Positions 49,014 through 60,179 of a stretch of DNA of 64,000 nt are shown here, in pieces (the stretch's first letter is position 1; each line of letters opens with the position of its first letter). The translations under genes were made by a program, and so were the position numbers. The notes beneath the pieces were generated by a model. That model searched no databases. It was given only the letters and a program-made list of their open reading frames with translations, and was not told where the DNA came from. This DNA is from Gibbula magus (Eukaryota; Mollusca; Gastropoda; Trochida; Trochidae). The stretch spans positions 29,958,368 through 30,022,367 of the forward strand of contig OW388292.1 of NCBI GenBank assembly GCA_936450465.1, given 5' to 3'.

Positions 49014-50028
49014 ATGGTAAATAATAGACTTGATTATTGTCCTTCACTTTGATATTATCATATCAAGCTTTGTGTCCTTTTCTCCCCAAAAACTCGTTTT
49101 GAATGAATACATCTACAAATGGCACATGGATTTGTCATAGGGTATAGTTTATCCTTCATTCATGACACTAACATTGGAGTAAAACATTACATTATTCCAC
49201 ACTTTTAAAACATATTCTGGGTCACTCTCAGTTTTTAAGACAAATGTTACCTTTATTGTTTTATTAGCATATTGTGATCAGTATGTTTTCCCCCAATATG
49301 TATCCATATAGAATAGCGCAGACTGAGTGCAATTCTTTTATTTCAGATTGAATATTGAAGCAATGAAGGATCTCTCTCTCACGTGTTGATGTGTATTCAT
49401 GTAAAGAAAACTCATGCTAATATGGCTTATTCCATCAGAATAAGACAATCGACAGATTAACAGAATATTAACAAGTTTTAAAGTTACTCCACTGAAATTA
49501 CACTAACCACGCATAGGTTGTTTCATTCAGTAACTTAAACACACAACAATTAAGGATATCACTGTATGTCCAGTTGAAAACTTCCTGCTTATTGGTCAAA
49601 CTGAAGGAGTACTTGAGATGTTATATCCTGTTCACATCCGTCGGCATTTCTACAGTTACTGACCACTGGTCAATGAAAGTTAGTTTATCATCAGACAATT
49701 TTATACAATTCTGTAAAATCTTGTAGTATGAAAATAAGTATGGATATGATTTCAAAAACCTTAATCCAACTCATGTCATTAAATTTGGTCAGCTCTTAAT
49801 CAAAAATAGATAAACACTTGTATTAATGACAACTGTCAAATCCATTGTCCCGTAAGTTCAATCTATGTTGACATCAGTCAAAATATGACAGATAGAAAAT
49901 TGCTGATGACAACAAAAAATGGAAAGATTTGATTGAAGATATAATTGAATGACTGACGTCATTCAAACATGTCGGGAAGATCTCCATGAAATGACTATTG
50001 TCATTCAAAATGGATGAAAGATAAGAAT
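49014..50028. other. Gene-poor right arm of the element
   Basis: About 1 kb of AT-rich sequence with no supported gene on either strand. A TGACGTCA palindrome (49954-49961) and short tgacgtcattcaaa / tgtcattcaaaatgg echoes of the terminal repeat lie near its right end. This is where capsid or replication genes might once have been, but no trace can be read. Confidence 0.5.
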
Positions 50029-50157
50029 TAAAAATGTGTCATAATAGATCCCATGACAACACATTCAAAGGTCACCTAAAGGTCACCTTAATCCCATGAT
50101 GTCATTCAAAATGACATAATCACAATTTGTCATAATAGATCCCATTACCATACATTC
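50029..50157. repeat. Subterminal repeat, partial copy of the right TIR
   Basis: The unit tgtcataatagatccca...aggtcacctaaaggtcacct occurs here and again about 91 bp further right, running into the TIR. It contains a perfect AGGTCA direct repeat with 5-bp spacer (50069-50085). On the left, 43953-44013 is its inverted counterpart. Confidence 0.85.
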
Positions 50158-50265
50158 CAAGGTCACCTAAAGGTCACCTGAGCCCCTCCTTGACGTCATT
50201 CAAAATGGCGGATACACCGGAAATGATTACGTCATTTTTTGTGCTATAGTAACGTCTATACTACT
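50158..50265 (-). repeat. Right terminal inverted repeat
   Basis: Reverse complement of 43825-43932, with 50214-50265 identical to the outermost 52 bp. It holds AGGTCA-CCTAA-AGGTCA (50160-50176), TGACGTCA (50191-50198) and CAAAATGGCGG (50201-50211). Confidence 0.95.
50160..50176 (+). promoter_or_regulatory. AGGTCA direct repeat, 5-bp spacer (DR5)
   Basis: Perfect AGGTCA half-sites five bases apart, the classic layout bound by RAR/RXR-type nuclear receptors. A second perfect copy is at 50069-50085, and a one-mismatch copy is in the left TIR. Binding is not shown. Confidence 0.4.
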
Positions 50266-50271
50266 ACTAGG
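50266..50271. other. Target-site duplication ACTAGG, right copy
   Basis: Pairs with 43819-43824; host repeat sequence (ccaatcctcaccaatttgg) resumes immediately after. Confidence 0.85.
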
Positions 50272-50610
50272 CCAATCCTCACCAATTTGGTATACTGTCT
50301 CCCCATATCATGTAGGGGATGTAGCTCAGTTGGTAGAGCGTCCACTCGTCACCCGGTAAGTCGGTGTTCGAATCCCGGTCGCGTCATACCAAAATACGTT
50401 AAAAGATGGGAGTTGTTGCTTCCTTGCTTGACGTTAAGCATTATAAGGATAGAACAACGCTTGAACTGAAGCTGCACTGTAGGGTTTGCTTCCGGATCAA
50501 ATCTCTAAGAATACTAGGCCAATCCTCACCAAATTTGGTATACTGCCTCCCAATATCATGTAGATGTGCCTTTTGGGGGTTTATTTTTCTGCTTCCATGG
50601 ATAAGCATTC
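50272..50610 (+). repeat. Host repeat, right of the element, with a nested SINE
   Basis: The repeat interrupted at 43824 continues here (ccaatcctcaccaatttggt, atatcatgtag), is broken by a SINE, and then has an uninterrupted further unit at about 50483-50600 that serves as the empty-site reference for the element. Confidence 0.85.
50315..50478 (+). mobile_element. tRNA-derived SINE
   Basis: The tRNA-like head (50315-50390) has an A box in TAGCTCAGTTGG and a B box in GTTCGAATCC. The body aaaagatgggagttgttgct, ccttgcttg, cattataaggatagaac and gcttgaactg is shared with the copy at 11586. The head is better preserved here than there. The fused body and the repeat setting argue against a working tRNA gene. 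Confidence 0.8.
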
Positions 50611-51900
50611 TCCCCTGATGGCTTTTGTTATATTAGTTATCAAGAATGCAATGAATCTAACATTGAGTGCTGCTGTTAAAGTCAGGATAAAGTCGCAATA
50701 TAACTAAACAAAAGGCTCGGGAGTAAACACTTTTTCTACTGCTACGTGATTGAAACTAATATATCGCCAATTAGAATATGCTGCAATATAACCATTAACA
50801 CAAATTATTTAAGGTAACATCGAAATGTGCATGTTTGAAAAAATAGCAAATAATTGATTTTGCACGTTTGAAAATAAAATAGTAAATAATAACGTTCCAT
50901 GTTCGTGAATCGTTACAGTGTTTAACATTTTAACTATATATGTACCACAACTCACTTGATTGAATTGTGGATGACTTGTTTAGTGAAGGGGCTGTGTTTC
51001 TCTCGACTTTCTTTTATTGTTGGTGATAGACAAACCTTCACTTGCGAAATATCCGTACACTTTTCGCCAATAGCTTTTTTTTTACTATACTGTGTTTTTC
51101 CATATATGTCATGATATACTGTTTCATGCTTTACTTTAGAGTTGAGTTCTTCGTGTACAATAGATCAACGCACATACTCCACAGTCAGTCGTAATATTCA
51201 CATTCATTCTCACTCTGAGAGATTGGATTGTGCCAACATGACATATTTATATAGAGAAATGGTTCATTCGAGATAAGAGCATCTAGATTCGACATATAAC
51301 AAGGGTAATGTGTCCCTCAAGCATAGTTTACCCATGAGTGATGGAAATATAGAGTAAATTGAAGTAGAGAATATGAGTTTATATTTCATCTCAATCTGGT
51401 ATACATTTCAGTTTGTAAGTTGACAGTGAAATATGGCCTTCAAACTGAATATTGCTTTCCCAATGAAAGCACAGTTTGCAAATCTTTTTATATTTAATCA
51501 TTTCTATTATTTTGTTTATCTTATAGCATCTGTGAGTTTGTGTTGTAACGGTGACACTGATATAGATAGATGGATAGATAGATAGATAGATAGATAGATA
51601 GCTAGGTTGTTAATACGCCTGCATTCATGTAATCATTAATGTATAAATTCTAATTTCTGCGGAGGCCATATCGGAGAAGCTACTGTATATTAATGATATA
51701 GGGATTCAATGTCAGGCTTCATATCGATTCTGTTTAAATATGAATACGAAATGCAATAAGATACGCGTACACGATCAGACATGGAATTAAAACTGTAAAA
51801 CAAAGGCTAGAAATACATACTATAAGATGAAGTTTATCTAGATAAATGAAGACGTATTCCAATAATTATCAATGCCCGCTGTCAGGTCTTTTGAGGAGCC
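50611..51900. other. AT-rich stretch with a GATA microsatellite
   Basis: No gene supported. A (GATA)n run lies at about 51565-51602. Confidence 0.6.
51565..51602. repeat. (GATA)n microsatellite
   Basis: About nine GATA units with one TGGATA interruption. Confidence 0.95.
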
Positions 51901-53420
51901 AGTCAGTAAAGTCTTTCTCGTGTCTACGATAAGAACTACTTCATCCAAATATCCAAACTGAGATTTATCAACAGGACTGATATTTCGAGATAACATCATC
52001 AAACAGTGAAACATTTTATTAAAGTTAAAAATGATTCTACATCCTAGTTTGAGACTGTCTAGAGACTGGAGTCTGAAGTCGATTGTCGGTTACATTTCCT
52101 GCTAGTTATTACCATACAAGAACTATGTTATGCTGACTGCATTAGGGTATTTTCCCTATTTATTTTGTAGAACACAATATGTTAATATGTTTGAAACAGG
52201 ACTCTGAATTGTTAAATATGTAGCAACCTGTAATGTTTCCATCTACATTTCTTATATGAGATCATACGAGTACATGTTTTGTAAAAATACCAGTGTCTGT
52301 GTTTACGTAATATTAACATTTCATAAGTTTAACCCACCGTCTGTATAAAGTGTTGGCAAATCCAGGTGAATCTGAATCTGGCTTGAGGTTGATAAATTAT
52401 ACATAAAGTGTCTGGCATATTGAGGAGATTACACGTTATACCAACATCTGGAGAATGGTAATTTGACCATGGAACTCGTAAAGTTGGTTAAGGAGGGGGA
52501 TATATAAGTGAGCGACTATGCTATGAAAAATTGCAACTGTAATAAAACGTAATTTTAATGTTTACATAGGTTATATCCTGAACGATTGTTCGTTGCTTTC
52601 ACGTCTATTGTAATGTTTTTCTTATTTCATAAAAGTTTGAAATGTGATTTGAATTTGGATTGTGAAACGATGACCTTCAGCAATAAAGCATATCTAGTAG
52701 CCTGCAGAGATGGTTTTGACTGTTAAAATGATTAGATTATTGTCTTATTAAGAAGTGATACGAATGTATTAACACAGAAAATTCCTGGAGGAATGGGTCA
52801 GGAAGAGTTGACAAGGAAGATGCAGATCTCTTGTATTAAAAAGATAAGAAAAGAAGATTATACCAAAGGGAGTTACGATAGTTACAATGTTTCTATGAGC
52901 AGTGGAAGCAACACTGTCGCCACAATAATCTCTGGTGACTTATCCGCTGATGTTTATGCTTCAGGTTATGGATTCTTGTTCTATACAGCAGGCTGTATAC
53001 TGTTCAGGAAATAAAGAAAAGTCGTCACAACTTCAAAACAAGTAACATGCTTGAGAAAACAGTCCTCATTACTGCATTATTAAGTATTATAAAAAAAGTT
53101 TGTTGAGTCAGTGCACTTTAATAATCTGTTAAAGTGCAGGGACATTTGTCAAAACATATTCTGATGAAAAAAATATGTTCATTTCTTGGATTACTGCTAA
53201 TTTAGGATTTTCTTTTAATGTTGACATTTAGGTCATTCTTCATATCTGAAAATGTATGCACTTTCTTTATGTTTTGACTGCAACCTCATGTATAGCTCAT
53301 GTACAAGTTGTACCTTGATATAGAGTATGATTTGTGTTTGAAGAAGGTTTAGCAAAGGTTTAACGTACAGTCCTTAAATCAAAGGTCGAACTTGTGGAGG
53401 CGACGTTTCTTCTTCCTTTG
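51900..53420. repeat. Duplicated block Z1
   Basis: Collinear with Z3 (60.3-62.1 kb). 52054-52110 pairs with about 60355-60440, 52330-52490 with 60670-60840, 52560-53020 with 60960-61390, and 53215-53350 with 61930-62100. 57180-57340 is another copy of the 52355-52490 segment. The blocks are gapped and diverged. A short open frame inside is listed separately. Confidence 0.75.
52793..53014 (+). pseudogene. Exon-like frame, three diverged copies, 73 codons here
   Basis: The frame starts MGQEELTRKM and follows a possible splice acceptor (ttaacacag, about 52780). Related copies at about 61178 and 61500 start similarly but have frameshifts or stops at different places. Reading through those breaks, the copies still agree in short peptide stretches (SGSN, VAT, GDLSAD), and all end close to an AATAAAG (53011 here, 61381 and 61739 in the others). 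This looks like a terminal exon of a duplicated, now mostly dead host gene. I cannot name the family. Confidence 0.35.
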
Positions 53421-56020
53421 GAGAGATTGTCTTAAACATGGTGAATTGGTTTAACCTGACGAGACCAATACATAAAATCCTAAAGTGGAAAGCCGTTACC
53501 GAAAACGGGAAACGGTAATAGATTAGGTTGACTATCAATATATGTATGTACATGTGTGTGTAATAAATGTGTACATATATATGCTGTAAACTCGAGAGTT
53601 GTTTTATATACTTCACAATGTAAGCTCAATCGATTCGATATGATAAATGCAATATCGATAACCACCATAATGTAAAGGATAAGGTTGAAACATACATACA
53701 TAGATACATAGATACATACATACATACATAAGTTAACAGCAGCAAGAACAAAGACATGCTCAATCATAATTTAGTATTAGAGCTGCACAAACAGCCCCAA
53801 TTACAAATTAAATGTATTTATCTTGATGACAATGTAAATAACATGTTGTGTATCAATAATATGAAGCTTTATCCAAAATCATGTTAATGAAACAGACACA
53901 TAAAAATTCATCTTAATTAAAGAGAAGAGCACTCGGACTAAACGTCCTTATGATCATGTGTACCTGATCCTGACAAGGATATATATATATTAAGATACTC
54001 AAAATAAATGTAGCTAACAACAAATTTAACTTTATCTGTTGAATTCGGTAGCTAGTTTTAGCAGAGACCGTTCTGTCAGGGCCATTTTCTTTGATACAAC
54101 GGTAAAACGTTCACAATTATTTTAAATACTTCTTTGAGAGTCATTTTAGAAGCTGGTATGATTGAATAGAAGACATTCTATGGATAGTCAACTTCTTTCC
54201 AAATTCATTCATTCCAATAACTCTCCATATCCAATGCCAGCATTATTAGCAATAAAGATATTGGCTATCAATAGAACATATAACTAAGCGAATTTATTTG
54301 AGATATTAAGAAAAACAGCTGATTTTTATTGCACACACTCATGTTGCTGTAATACCAGAAATCAATAAAGTGACATTAAAGTATTTTTGAATGAGTGATC
54401 ATGAATGAGTGAGTTATTGTTTAAGTTGCTTGGACAGTATCGCTGCCATTAGCAGTAGTTTTAAAAGCAAAAAATTAGAAAGTAGTTTTGATGATAATGT
54501 ATTATTCATAGGTGCCGAAATACCACACATGCTCAAATAATTTCACTCGACGTGCATCTCAAAACCGAATCGTAAATTATATGATGATTACTTTTTCGCA
54601 ATTAAAATAAGCAAACAGACATATCAAACATTATCAATGGAAATCTATCATTTTGTTTGTTATAGATAAGATTACAAAATTACGTTTGCCATATTCATGC
54701 GGTACCCTGTTTTCGATAATAATAAAACGCGACTCTCAGCTTTATAATGTCACTATACTGGATGAACTACCTTCAAAATGGTAATTTTAAGCAACAGTCA
54801 GTACATCTGACTGAAACAACACTATTTATAACGTTTGATGTTTGTGAATCCAACAACATACATGTACTTCCTGTCGCTTTAATCAGTGTTCATTAGTTAG
54901 CACAGGTATTTGATGTCTGGAACACATTCCTCATCACCAGAAACCAATGTGATATGCAGCATACAAGGACTCGACTGAGCTCAGACATCCCTATCTTGAT
55001 CAGACAGCATACGACCACAACAATCTGTCTCCCTCGTGTTGTTTATTCATGAGCCATGGAATTAATGGATACACTAGCTCGGAGTATTTGAGTTGTGGAC
55101 TAGCATCCCTAGCCAGCTCTGCATTACTTATAATTCATTGAGCTGAGGCAATCCATTAATTCTGAAATGTATCAATAATGTATCATGTAATTTTCCTAAA
55201 ATGGGAAATAAAATCAGTGACATTCATTTATTTCTAATTGGACGTAACGCTTGCTTTACATTAAATATTACCAGACAAATATGAATTTGAAAACGAGAGT
55301 TCAAACGTTTCTCCTCTAACTGAAATCTGTTATTAACTACATATACCTAGATAATACAAAAACGTATTTTGATATCGGTTGGAATCTATTTTGGATTATG
55401 TGTAAAAACGTTTAGCTGAAAAAAATCAAAAAAAAAAAAAAAAGCTAGGCATTTTAGAATACCAAACATTTATTGGGTCTGACAACCTTTACTTTCTATC
55501 CCATTGTGTAGGAGAAGCTTAAACTTCCCAACTTCCATTACTTCTACAGACATTAAACGCCAGTTTTCATATATCTTGGTGTCCTATTTTATGCGAAATG
55601 CAATTAGATACATGTATCAAATACTGACTGTCGGAGAAATAGAATGGCATGAGTCTTGACTGAAAAGCTTTATTAGATGACACCCGTAGCTCGCACAAAA
55701 CGAATTATATCATGACGGGTCATAATTTTGTTGTGATATTCTACCATAAAATACTACCATTCGCAAATGAAGATGGCATTGTGTCAAATTTGCAATGGAA
55801 ATAGATTTCGACTTGCTAAAATATTGATTTTCAACTGTCTAATGATATTGGATGTTTCATTTTACGTAATCCCAAGGTAGACTGCATATTGCACCAAATC
55901 AAGTTTCAGTCAATTAGGATTGCACCAAGAAGCTTGTGTGCACCAAAGTACAAATCAATACAAACACATTGGGCTGTAATAAAAAAAAGTAGGATGCTAG
56001 ACAGGTACTCAGTACAATGG
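53421..56020. other. AT-rich stretch with simple repeats
   Basis: No gene supported. It holds a CATA/GATA-type microsatellite (53691-53730) and a 16-bp A run (55428-55443), which could be the tail of an old retroposed copy but has no recognisable body. Confidence 0.5.
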
Positions 56021-57420
56021 AGCCACTTTACTCTTAAGGCTACTTATGTACCGTTGAAATAATTATATTTTGTTGCATTGTTCATTCATGTTTATAACAC
56101 TTATATACCGCAACAATAAAACAAATCATTCGAATCAATTCAGATGGCTCTTCTGTAGCTTTGTTCTGTTTCATTATCTAATTACTAGATACACTAGATA
56201 CATTATCGGGATATAAATGTACGGTTTTGAGAGGATTGGGCGAGGCGCCAGCAACATAGTTCCATGCATGCAACCATTTCACTTAATTTCATGATGTAAA
56301 TGAAATACAGTTTAACAAATCTCAGTTGACTTCACATCACTTGCTTTAGTTAAATGCTAATATTCTTGGAACATCAAGGTCCTGAACATTGAAGACCCTC
56401 ATCGACGGAAGCGACTATGTCCTTCGGAAAGAAAACACCGCAATTAAATTTTTAAACTGATAAGTGTTTTATTGTGTATTTTCAACACAAATAAAACAAT
56501 TAGTTGGCATTGTTTGTTGTTTTTAATAAAAGTCTGTGAACAAGTTTTATCAGGATGATGCCCGAACGCAACCAGACAAGTGTACATCTATCGGGATATA
56601 CTTGTGCTCCACGTGACCAAAATACAATCATATGATTGGACGAAAGCATTTGACTGTGCTCTAAGAAACATATCTGCATCTTCAGTAAATCAATGATAAG
56701 AAATTGGACTGCCGACTGAAGACTATCGCATGGGTCAGCTTACTCTTCATCCTAACTAGGATCTGCTCCTGTCAATACTAGGTAACATCAAGTTATTTCA
56801 AAGTTCCCGTTGATGAATCTAATTCAAGAACTACATTTATGTTAAGTACATAAGGCTGGATCTTCTTTTGCATTGTTTTTCTCATTATTCTCACATTTAT
56901 CTTCTACAAAGGTCTGTAAGAATACCATTGTTTTGCGTTTTCACTTAACGAAGGTCACAGTGGCCGAACGGGTAAGCTGCTGTCACAGTCAGAGCTGGAG
57001 GATGGTGCTATATTCTGAGGGTGTTGGATCGATTCCAGCAGGCGACCATTCCCATAAAAATACAAGATTTGTACGATTGCAAATAATGCTATCCAAAATA
57101 AACAAATTATTACATTTGTTCGCTATATAGATGGTATGTATATCTAATTAACGTAGTGTGCTCTTTTCTTGTTTCAACAACACCAGGTGAATCTATCTAG
57201 CCAGAGTTCTAGGCTGATAAATCATGCACAAAGTGTCTGAGATGTTGATAAGACAATTATAATAAAACTGTCACTGTTATCAATGTGATGTGTTATTATA
57301 CCAGCATCTGGTGATTGTAAACTGTAGCCAGGAACTCATTAAGTTGTCATAAGAATATGCTATTTCAGTACGTTTTAGTCGTAGGACAAAACAGACGCAT
57401 GATCTTAAAAGAAAACTCTA
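56021..57420. repeat. Duplicated block Z2 (partial)
   Basis: About 56130-56160 pairs with 60200-60225, 56640-56740 with 60250-60340, and 57180-57340 with 52355-52490 and 60695-60840. The tRNA-like segment listed below is only in this copy. Confidence 0.55.
56952..57047 (+). mobile_element. tRNA-like (Leu/Ser type) head, probable SINE fragment
   Basis: GGTCACAGTGGCCGAACGGG (A box) and GGATCGATTCC (B box) frame a long variable region, and GGCGACC partly pairs back to the 5' end. Acceptor-stem mismatches, and an AT-rich region at once after it, suggest a SINE or tRNA pseudogene rather than a working tRNA. Confidence 0.5.
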
Positions 57421-57664
57421 TTCATAAAAATGCTTTTAAATTGGTAAGCAGAACATGCTCATAATCAAATTTGCTTTTTATAACTTGCCAAAGAAAATTA
57501 GTAAGATACCTTCAGGAAGTCCTTCTTCGGGCAATAAACCAATAACGTTTTTTTTCAAAGGCAGTTTGGAAAAGGTATGTATGGCCAGGGCTATCGGGAC
57601 AAGATTATCGTTGAGCTTAACTCTTCATTATACTGATCTACAGTATGAAAGTTCTCATTTATAA
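57421..57664. other. Nothing recognised
   Basis: A 69-codon open frame is present (57455-57664) but has no motif and ends in the hairpin element. Confidence 0.4.
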
Positions 57665-57825
57665 GATAAATAGTTGCGTTTGTAAAATTTCCGGGATTCA
57701 TTGCTATTCAACACTCGCAAATTTAGTTTAAAACCGACGGCGTCAGCCGGAGGTTTTAAACGCTGAAAATTGCGGATGTTGAATAGCAATGAATCCCGGA
57801 AATTTTACAAACGCAACTATTTATC
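57665..57825. mobile_element. 161-bp hairpin (foldback) element
   Basis: Arms of about 57 bp are near-perfect inverted copies: gataaatagttgcgtttgta ... versus ... tacaaacgcaactatttatc. The loop is itself a smaller palindrome (gtttaaaac ... gttttaaac). The sequence is GC-richer than its surroundings. It has the form of a foldback MITE. A related single arm lies at 60069-60098. Confidence 0.85.
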
Positions 57826-58170
57826 GATATTGTAACATGACCGTAAGTTATCAGGCGTTTTGAAACGAACTCTCTTTTTGCGTAGTTATCTCTGAGTTGA
57901 AAGGACTTTGCGACTGTTCCATTCTTCTAAGAGGTGTGGTCAGGTCCAAACAAATGTAAATACTCGGCGTCATATGTATACATTAGCAACAATTTACACA
58001 TAAGCTCAAACAGCGTCACTCAAATATGTTCACTTCACAATATCCACGTATCCTTTTAGATGGCGATAAACATTTATCTACGACATCAAAACAGTAAAAG
58101 ACCTAGGAACAAAAATCTTAAACTTGCCCTTGTCACAAAGTGACTTTGGTACTCAGAGACCACAAAGAAG
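57826..58170. other. Nothing recognised
   Basis: Unmatched sequence between the hairpin and the possible minus-strand transcript. Confidence 0.4.
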
Positions 58171-58179
58171 TAGTTTACC

Positions 58180-59606
58180 AATAAAAGTTTATTACATAAC
58201 AATATAGATAAAAAAAACTATTTTACAAGGTAATACAAAAACGCGTGGGGTGTAGATACGGTGTCATAGGCCGGATGAAGTACCTGAAATGATAAAGATG
58301 ATATTTCTTGCTAGCTTGGTGCACATGTGCCATGCAAACTTCCAGGTGCAGAGGTGATGTTAATTCCGGTTAGCTCCGATTAGCGTATGGATAGCTGCAA
58401 CATAAATATCTTCCTGAATTATGGATGACAATGCACCTCCTATGACATCGTATCAAACAAAATAAATAAGTAACCTACATCTAACCTTTATACACAAGGA
58501 AAGAACCTTTTACTTATTACAAATTATTTACAACAATATTTCAAATGGTGACAATGAACTGAAAACACTGATGAAGATTTACTTTAATTCTATCACAGGT
58601 AGTAATTAGTTAATTCATACCTCGCAACTGTGATAACAAGTAATCACTATTCACAACATCAGATCAGTAACAAATTCACTAATGAAAAATACTTATTTAA
58701 ACAAATCAGTTAATAGCACATAGCATTGAGACAAGATTACATCAATTCATTACATTATTGCATAAAGTTGAATACAAACAAAACAATGGTTATTTCAGTG
58801 AGCACATCTCACACAAACCCGTACATGGACCAGTCTGTCCAGTATACAGAAAACAACTGAGTGGACCGTGATATATGCGGGCCTGACTGCCCTGGCATTA
58901 ACACCTTCACTCTGCTCTAGCACTGTCCCGTGCCCACACAAAATCCCTCAAGGGTGGACCGTGAAAGTGCGGGCCTGACTGCCCTGACACAAACACCTTC
59001 ATCCCTAATTACACATCCGCTCACCCAGAACGGCAGACTACCTCAAGCAGTCACCCCTGCGGTCTTGATAGCACACAGCATTCTACCGCACCTTGCTCAA
59101 AACTCCGCCACCATCTGCTGATTCAAAAGCATGCCTCGGCCGGAGTTACCCTGGTTGAAGAGCACGGATTCGATACTGGACCCCGGACCCCGGACGTGGA
59201 TGAACTACAACACACAACATAAATTTGTTTCAAATCATCCATGTAAGCAATAAAATCCATCACCAAACAATTTAACAAAATACCATGATAAAACCCTTAT
59301 GTTATCGTTTACAATAGCTACCAATTAATCGCCGTTAATTAATCAATGAAATAACAATTAATTACATGATTACACAATTCCCAGTTCTTAACTTATGTAC
59401 GGAAAAGTTTACTCACCTGTACCTTGGGAAATACCACCTATGTACCTAATACACGAAGTGTAGCCCTACAGATCATCCACCTGTACAATAAAGTAAGACT
59501 GGTTAATTATCATCTTTAGAAGCAATATAGTACAAGTTTCAAACATAATTCACATAGTCCAAAACTCACGATCAGAAAAATCATCAATCCGCTCCAACCA
59601 GTCCAT
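58180..59606 (-). other. Candidate minus-strand spliced transcript, unnamed
   Basis: Read on the minus strand, an ATG at 59606-59604 opens 12 codons (MDWLERIDDFSD) and runs into a GTGAGT donor (59569-59564). Acceptor-like ends follow at about 59480 (tttattgtacag) and 59206 (ttgtgttgtag), and AATAAA lies near 58190. Upstream (59772-59812) are two TGACGTCA-type boxes. The joined frame closes soon after each acceptor I tried, so a coding product is not established; a non-coding RNA or dead gene fits equally. Two direct repeats (gcgggcctgactgccctg at about 58879 and 58971) lie inside. Confidence 0.25.
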
Positions 59607-60068
59607 GTAGCAAGTGAGAGCTCTCGTCTCGCGCTTGCTTATCAAAGCTCACTGCAGCTCGTGCAAAGCCTGCAGGGTGGCTCAAATGAGTTTTGGTTCG
59701 CCAGGTCTCGCCTGTCGAGTTCTACAATCACTGAGTTCGTGACAGCCCTAACCCATTGTGACAATGACGCTAGCATTGTGACGTCAAAACGGTTGATCAC
59801 TATGACGTCATGTCATGGCAACGGCATTCGGTAAACACAGCCGCATGGAAGAAGGCGTCAAATCTTACTAGTTGAAAACATTTTAGTTACTTGAAACTAA
59901 TTGAGAGTTATTTGTGACCTATACTGCTATACACAATTTAGAAAATGACAATGCCACCTGTTCAATTTGAGTAAGGAGCACATATTAAGAGAAATAGAAA
60001 AATTAAGTTTTGAGTCGGGCCGAATCTTGTGAACATGATGTATATGTTCGCGGCGATTCGCCCCAAGT

Positions 60069-60098
60069 AATTTGCGGGTATTCATTGTCATTCAACAT
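60069..60098. repeat. Single arm related to the hairpin element
   Basis: tttgcgggtattcattgtca followed by ttcaacat resembles the arms at 57690-57712 and 57775-57804. It may be a solo relic, or the far end of a ~2.3-kb element spanning 57.7-60.1 kb. Confidence 0.4.
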
Positions 60099-60179
60099 AG
60101 GCAAATCAACCAATCAGAATCAAGGATACACCGAAATTATGTTACAATCTTGCGTCAACTTATGTGAATAGTATAAATC

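Larger units (their letters stand above)
43825..50265 (+). mobile_element. Complete 6.44-kb Polinton/Maverick-like endogenous viral element
   Basis: Inverted ends begin AGTAGTATAGACGTTACTAT. The first 52 bp of both ends are identical and similarity extends about 108 bp with some six differences. A 6-bp duplication ACTAGG flanks it (43819-43824 and 50266-50271). All genes point rightward: tandem-PC4 protein, two BIR proteins, a small basic-tailed protein, and a zinc-finger/A32-type ATPase fusion. Six-bp duplications, long TIRs, 5'-AG ends and an A32-type packaging ATPase are known of Polintons and adintoviruses, which usually reach 15-20 kb. Integrase, protein-primed polymerase B, protease and capsid genes are not seen, so this is probably a reduced element relying on a helper. 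Intact frames and similar TIRs suggest recent insertion. The assignment to Polintons is inference; a different small dsDNA virus lineage remains possible. Confidence 0.85.

Noticed and set aside
50315..50390. tRNA gene with good A and B boxes
   Set aside because: It is fused to a body shared with a second copy at 11586, and the anticodon arm is not convincing; a SINE head explains it.
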